Source: Branchiostoma belcheri (Eukaryota; Chordata; Leptocardii; Amphioxiformes; Branchiostomatidae). Taken from it: a DNA stretch of 64,000 nt. This document shows positions 58,101 through 64,000 of this stretch, in pieces. Position 1 is the stretch's first letter. Each line of letters opens with the position of its first letter. The notes beneath the pieces were generated by a model. The model did not search any database. It saw only the letters and a list, made by a program, of their open reading frames with translations, and was not told the origin of the DNA. The stretch is taken from contig NW_017804054.1 in assembly GCF_001625305.1 (NCBI RefSeq), positions 2,204,042-2,268,041 on the forward strand. Direction: 5' to 3'. The position numbers and the translations under genes were made by a program.

Positions 58101-61100
58101 TAATGACGGAGTGCGTTAGTAAGTGAATGAATGAATAAGCAAAAGATCACAAAGAAAATGTAAAGGTTTCCGTTGCTTCCAGGACGGCGGAACACCATCC
58201 CTGTCCACATCAGTGGACGTGTTTGTGGCAGTTGATGATGTACAGAACAGACCTCCTATCTGGCTTGGGGAGCCTTATGACGTGTCCATCAAGGAAGGAG
58301 ATCAGAACAGTCGAGCGGTTAGTCAGCCATTCCCTGGAGTCAATAGAATATATGAATCTATATTTGCATGTCCGTGCCCATGGTGCTAGATGCATGCATT
58401 GGAGTATGATGTTACATGTATAAGTACTATACATACTAAGTACCATAATACTTGGGACAGAAGGAGAAAAGAATAACGTAAAGGTCTTAGGGACTATACT
58501 AGAGAATATATTCTATCTAATGAAGGTCGTAAATATTTTTCCTCCTTTTTTAAGCAACTGGAGATGAATTCAACAGTTTTTCCAATGTGTTGTCATTACT
58601 GGTAGACATGAGGTGAAGCAGACAACCCATTCTCTTATGTTTGACAAAAGACCTTATCCTATGTCACTATTTTTTCATTATCATGCTACATGTTACACAC
58701 TGAAATGTCGGTATTGCTAATGCTTGAAATCGATTATTTGTAAGTTATTCATAAGACTTGAAGGTCTCTCACAAGGTTTCAACCACCGATCTTTCGGGTA
58801 GGATCTTAGGATGACTAATTAATTTCGTTTTAACATTTCTCCATCAGGGCGCGACCGTTCTTACTCTTCAGGGTAGAGATGGCGACAGATCACAAACAAA
58901 TACCGTCCGGTACGAGCTTGTTGGAGGAGGTATGTCACACAGTTTACAAGATACGGGACAATTCTTAAACTAACTCAACTTAATATAACAATCTATATTG
59001 ATGCATTGCTACATCTGTAAAGCTCAAAACATCATTCAACATGGGGTCGTGGGGTCGTGTGGCGCAACGGCAGAGTGCTAGAGTCCTGACATGCCATCGA
59101 TCTTGTGCCCTTGGGAAAGGCACTGAACATGACTTTCCTCATTTAACTCAAGTGAAAATGAGTATTGTCTGTCCTGTATTTGCTTCAGCAGCAGCTGTCT
59201 GTGCCCCACGTGTATTGTACTGTTGCAATGTTCAATCAATCAATCAATCAATCAATCAATTTATCAAACGTTTTTGCAGATCCCTCAAACTATTTCAACA
59301 TCGGTAGCACCAACGGAAGGCTGACGCTGAACCAAGACCTGGACAGGGAGGCTCCTGGCATATTCTCCATCACCACACCTGGAGTCTTCCTTCTGCGAAT
59401 AAAGGTACGTACAGCTGCTCCCCACGCTTGGTATTGTAAGGTGTATGCTTGTGCTAGTCTTCTCCAAAACTCCTATAAAGTCTGAGAAATCGGCCTAAAG
59501 TGTAGCTGGTCATGGGAGTTGGCGGGCCATAGAGGGTCCAGTTTGCCTTCCAACTCCCCTGGTCAGCTATGTTATTTTAATCTACTATTTATTCAGCCTG
59601 CAAATGCAAAGGAGCCTGGTAAAGACTAAGCTTGTACCATCTAGTACCACATTTGGTACTGCGTGTGACCTTTTGTTGTCGTAGAATTAGGAAGTGAAGA
59701 TGGTTGAGCCATTGTCATTCCAACGTCGTGCACATGTGACAATCATTGACACGGTAATTATTATACAGGGAACTGAGTACAAACCAGATGGAACGGTTTC
59801 GAGCCCGGAGCAATCCAGTGAAGTCGTCGTCGTTGTCCGTGTTACGGACGCCAACGACAACCTTCCCGAGTTCAACCAAGCAGGTTACAATGTGGAAATC
59901 ACCGAGAACCCTGCCGTGGACACACCACTTCCCCGTTTAAGAATGACAGTATCTGACAAGGACTCAGTAAGTCCCATAAATTTCCCTCAATGACTATCTA
60001 GATGAGACAAATTATTGCCTTTGCTTTCTAGGTATTTTTCTATGAGTTTCAAAAAGAGAGAAGAAACAACGGTTATTAGTAGATGAACAATAATGCATTG
60101 TTATCTTAATGGAATTTTAAGAATTTTAGTATTTAGGGTTAGAATGTAGTATTGTTAGTGTTCTGTACTACATGTCTTACATGCCCTAGACAATTGCAAC
60201 ATATGGCCACATGTGCATTATAGTCTATCTGGACAGGATGCAATGAAGATTCATTCATTAATTGTTTGTGATATATGAGTATTGTTGGTTTATGACCATT
60301 AGCCTTCCGTTTTGAACAGCTGCCCAACAACTTGTTTAACCTGAGTGTCATCAATGATCCAAACAATGTCTTCGACATCGAACCCAAAGTTGTACTTAGA
60401 GGACAGGCCATCGTCAACCTGCTAGTCAACGATCCATCCAAGTTGGATTTTGAGACAACGCCGAATCATCAAATTGCAGTTAGAGTATGATCCTTTCACT
60501 ATTTATCTACATATACATCTATCATAACACCTTAACTTCTAATGTTTCTGTTGCTATATATCTAAACATGTATCAACCTATCCAAATACCTACTTTACCT
60601 TTAATCTATATTGGGGTATCTATCCACAGAAATGTATGTGTATTTATCTGACTGTATCTATACATATATCTTTATGAACCTGTCTTTTAATATCGATATA
60701 TCAACCAATATTGCAACTAGTTTAATGTACCATAGTGTCGATTGCTAACATTTATTTACATTCTTTTTATTAGGTTCAGGCGACTGAGTTTCTACCTGAT
60801 GGTGGAACCCCTCAACAGACGTCTGTACCTGTCGTTATCAACATTAAAGACGCTCAAGTACGTTAGTAAATATCAGTCTCCTCATCTGTAGAGTTATTTT
60901 TGTTTCTTTATTGTTTTTGTTTACTTATTGCTGTTTACTGGTATGCAAATCGTAACAGTTAGTAGTAACAATTATCATAGTCCCATAATTATTGTTTCTC
61001 TCTTCAATGGCCGTCAACGATAAGAAGGGATTGTTTTGTATAACACTGTGTTGCATATGTGTTGCTTATTTCTTCTTAGGAGAGTAACAACCGAGTCTTT

Positions 61101-63960
61101 AACCTGGATGTGACTGAGAACTCCTCTCCTGGCACCAATGTTGGGACAGTCAGAAGGGACGGTGAAACAGGTGTAGACTACTGTATTGTAGGTATGTTAC
61201 AACTAATTTTACTATGTTCATAAGTCACGTAAGACTAAAAGTAACTAGAAATTCATCAATCAGTGACTTGTTTTCAAAGGGAGAAACACGTACTTCCAAA
61301 TGTTTCGCTGCCTATTTTACACCTTGATCTCGACATAGGCTCGCGAGAACACGATACTAGGTCGAGACATGTACAGAAATTCTGCATACGAAGATCCCAT
61401 ACTAAGGTTGTGAGCTGCCCGAGTCCTGTCTACCCCTACTCCGCAAGGAGGCGGGGGAGGCCAGAAGATCTACTCATGTCTCGACCTAGCCTCGTGTTCT
61501 CGTAATCAAGATGAACAGTAAACATCGAAAATTTGGGGGTACATGTTTTCTGCTTTTCAAAACATGTCACTGATTGATGAGTTTCTACTAACTGTTGATT
61601 TTGTACTTTCCCCATAGGTGTGTTACAACCATTTTATCAACTATGCATTGTACTAATGCCTCCCTAAGACCATACTGTACATTAATACGTACCTTTTTTG
61701 TACATCTTGTCAACCCAGGTGGCAACACAAACAACACGTTTGCCGTGGACAAGTCCACTGGTTTGGTGACAGTGGTGGGTCAGCCAGATAGGGAGATAAA
61801 GGCACTATACGAGATTGTCATCAAGAAAGTACCAACGGTAACGCACTTTTATGTACTCAATTTATCAACAACTAGAAATGTAACATTTAGAAAGCAAACG
61901 CATAACGCATAAATTCTTACTTAAATATATTTATATATGGTGACAGGAGTCTAAATCCCTCCTGCTATAAAACTGCAACATGATGTAGCCCAACACCAGT
62001 TACTTTGGTGACAGACGTCTGGTTCAGGTCATTGACATTATTTGTTTAGAGAAGAAGATGAAGAAGAAGAAGAGTTAGATGAAACAGAGCAAAAACAATA
62101 TGTTTTCCTTCTGTGAAGGTAAACATAAACATGATCGATATCTGCAAGACAATGTCAAACTTTGATAAGAACGATCATACTAACATAAGAACAAGACAAA
62201 CCATAACATGATAATGATTACTGAGTACTTTCAGGGTTCGAGTTGTCCGTCGGGACCGATTGCATTCGACACTAGTGATGCTACCCTGAGTAATGCTCTC
62301 ATCACTATCAATGACATGAACGACAACAACCCAACATTTCCGACAAAGGTTTACTACGCAGGTAATATGATAATATATGATATATCATTTAATTTAAAAA
62401 CAGCATAGTCGCAAAGCGTACAGTAGGCAATTATACAACTGCCTTCCTATACATGTAAATGTTTGTTTGTATATTCATATCATTATCACTTATATATGAC
62501 AACTGAATTATTTATTTGTTAGGAATACCAGCTGACGCGACGTTCGACAGACCTATAACTCAGGTCCAGGTAGGAATTTGTGTTCATTTTCTATGACCAA
62601 GTCTAAGGTAGCAGCTCTGTGCTTAGATTACTCTAATTTCAACAGCAATTCAATTGATTAAGGAAAGATTATGTGTGGTTTATTTTTCAAGCCATTCCGC
62701 AATAAGCTTCTTCTCCATACTTATTTTACATATTTGTGCCAATGTCTTTTGTAATGTATCGTAATATTATAGATAAGTTTTGTATTTGTTAACTGTGCAA
62801 TATTTGTATCTCTGTTTTTAAACTAGCATATAATTCAGCACTACTTATTAGTTGCGCTGCAACATGCTAGCGATTGTACTTTTCTATCTTCGATCAATCA
62901 ATAAACAATTATTATTATTATTATTATTATAATGCAAATATACAAATTCCTCTTTTTACAGGCCTTCGACGCCGATGCAGGAGTTAACAGTGACGTCTCG
63001 TACAGCATTACGTCAGCTGAGTTTATTGCCAACAGGAATGACATAACGGGTGAACAGAGTAGACCAGTGAGTTTAAATAGATGACAATTACAAACGTAGA
63101 ATCTTCATCATATACTTTGATAAAATATAACCGTGATCTCTCATTATATTTTAGTTTTAAACTATGACATATCAAAATTATTGATATAATTCTAGCATGC
63201 ACAATGATCGTTATAAGCTTTGTACATGTATATGAAGGGCTGGAGTTATGAAAAGATATTTATGTCCAGGAAAAAAGACATTCTGTGCATGTGAGAACCA
63301 TGTGTTTGGTAATGATTTTCTTTTTATTTCTTTCTACAGGTTCCTAACGCATTTCTGGTGGATTCCAAAACGGGGCAACTTCGAACCAACCAGCTCTTCA
63401 CTGACTATCAGAATGGTTACTTCACAGCGAATGTTCGAGCTAGGGACGGCGCTGGCAGAACTGACGATACGGAAGTCAGGGTAAGCTTCGTGATTATTAT
63501 ATTCGGTCTCTTTTTTATTCTAAATGACTTTTGTGATTTTGTAAGTGAGTTTGTACCCATGGCTGTCTCCGTGTTTCCATGCATGTGTGTAGTTCTTGAT
63601 TTCTTGATTCCCCACAACAGGCATACACATTGCCTACACAGCACGGACTGAGTACAGTCTTTGATGCTAGTCCGGATACACTGAAGCCACCGAGGATACA
63701 CGAATGTCTTAGGTAGGAAAACTATAAATCTTTCTTCCAAAATGTTTCTAAATCATGAAAATCTTGAACCGATGATGAACTGATAGTGCGAAAGAAGCAA
63801 TCATTATGTTATATATCAATGCACTGTGAATAACTGTTATTTTGCAAAATGATGGCTGTTGTTCCGATTCCAGGCGCCTCGAGGAGCAAACGGGACGGAA
63901 GGTGATATATCAGGGGCTGCAGTATGGCACAACCAGCCAGGGGAACGTCAACAAACAACA
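55147..63960 (+). CDS. Transmembrane cadherin, paralogue of the kinase-less cadherin (3' end outside window)
   Basis: Coding exons seen: 55147-55198, 55426-55503, 55989-56143, 56441-56497, 56884-56976, 57197-57286, 57695-57805, 58183-58317, 58848-58929, 59280-59404, 59769-59966, 60320-60484, 60774-60857, 61080-61191, 61719-61837, 62235-62361, 62523-62569, 62962-63066, 63340-63480, 63621-63712, 63874-63960. They total 2255 nt, 751 complete codons. Signal peptide MLAGRWFVVLFTCIGVT. Cadherin motifs include DYNDNSP, DANDNLP, DMNDNNP, LDRE and DPDGNAL. Exon lengths and phases match the upstream paralogue almost one to one, with many exons identical in length (52, 155, 57, 93, 90, 111, 135, 82, 125, 84, 112, 127, 47, 105, 141, 87 nt). 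The last exon shown (GRKVIYQGLQYGTTSQGNVN) belongs to the membrane-adjacent domain. TM and cytoplasmic exons must lie to the right, so kinase presence cannot be judged. Confidence 0.93.
57930..58080. repeat. AT-rich low-complexity tract (ATAAT / ATGAT)
   Basis: Irregular AATAATGATAAT-type repeats in intron 7 of the third cadherin gene. Confidence 0.8.
59041..59262 (+). mobile_element. tRNA-derived SINE, copy 3, with (TCAA)n tail
   Basis: GTGTGGCGCAACGGCAGAGT (A box), then a deletion that removes most of the B-box side (GAGTCCTGACATGCCATCGA). The family body CTTGTGCCCTTGGGAAAGGC and GTGAAAATGAGTA follows, with a (TCAA) tail at about 59232-59261. Same orientation as copies 1 and 2. The tail ends 18 bp before exon 10 of the third cadherin gene. 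Confidence 0.8.
61344..61502. mobile_element. TIR element, about 160 bp
   Basis: 28-bp terminal inverted repeats: CGAGAACACGATACTAGGTC, then GAGACATG (61344-61371), against CATGTCTCGACCTAGCCTCG, then TGTTCTCG (61475-61502). Two mismatches. Located in intron 14 of the third cadherin gene. The 80-codon frame across it is not a gene. Confidence 0.8.
61936..62155 (+). repeat. Dispersed repeat family A, copy 3
   Basis: Starts TATATGGTGACAGGAGTC and runs through CATGATGTAGCCCAACACC, GTGACAGACGTCTGGTTCAG and AGCAAAAACAATATG. It carries an AAGAAG expansion near 62053-62074. Located in intron 15 of the third cadherin gene. Confidence 0.8.
62640..62932 (+). repeat. Possible retroelement 3' end with (ATT)n tail
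   Basis: An AATAAACA motif is followed by eight ATT units (about 62907-62932). This looks like a LINE or SINE 3' terminus, but no coding or tRNA-like part is visible. Located in intron 17. Confidence 0.35.
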
Positions 63961-64000
63961 GTACGTTCAAACGTTTCAAGTGTTGATTTTTTAGATATAT

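Noticed and set aside
59694..59768. 5' extension of exon 11 of the third cadherin gene (frame starting MKMVEPL)
   Set aside because: The acceptor-like TCGTAG before it leads to an in-frame TAG in the required phase, while the acceptor at 59768 gives an exon matching the paralogue.

Overview
The window is eukaryotic genomic DNA: intron-rich genes with GT-AG splice sites, many short interspersed repeats and microsatellites, and no operons. Gene content and repeats suggest a cephalochordate (amphioxus, Branchiostoma). There is a complete melanopsin with a very long C-terminal tail and a tandem cluster of cadherin-repeat membrane proteins, one of which carries a receptor tyrosine kinase. Species cannot be fixed from sequence alone. 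Exons were assigned by hand from splice consensus and reading-frame phase; in every gene the phases close without a frameshift.

Layout. (1) 1-1425: a probable first coding exon (signal peptide) of a minus-strand gene leaving the window on the left, possibly an ionotropic glutamate receptor. (2) 1426-11408: no gene seen; fragments of transposable elements, including a Penelope-like piece, and a 104-bp foldback element with a 10-bp target duplication. (3) 11409-18609, minus: melanopsin, 12 coding exons in any one transcript, 706 aa. The exon encoding TM2 is present twice (17187-17320 and 16572-16705). Both copies are exactly 134 nt with identical phases, which is the signature of mutually exclusive exons. 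(4) 18610-26488: no gene supported; a truncated LINE, a 100-bp minisatellite and a TIR element. (5) 26489-36939, plus: cadherin receptor tyrosine kinase, 22 exons, 1004 aa. (6) 36940-40910: intergenic, with a putative non-coding upstream block of the next gene. (7) 40911-51014, plus: kinase-less cadherin, 30 exons, 1012 aa, six cadherin repeats. (8) 51015-55146: intergenic, with foldback elements and a second copy of the upstream block. (9) 55147 to beyond 63960, plus: paralogue of gene 7, first 21 coding exons, cut by the window edge.

The three cadherin genes form a co-oriented tandem array. The ectodomain of the kinase gene aligns exon by exon, with the same intron phases, with the C-terminal four repeats and membrane-adjacent region of the kinase-less genes. 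This indicates one ectodomain shared by adhesion proteins and a signalling receptor in the same cluster. The kinase gene also contains a tandemly duplicated, symmetric 48-nt exon-like segment in its juxtamembrane region.
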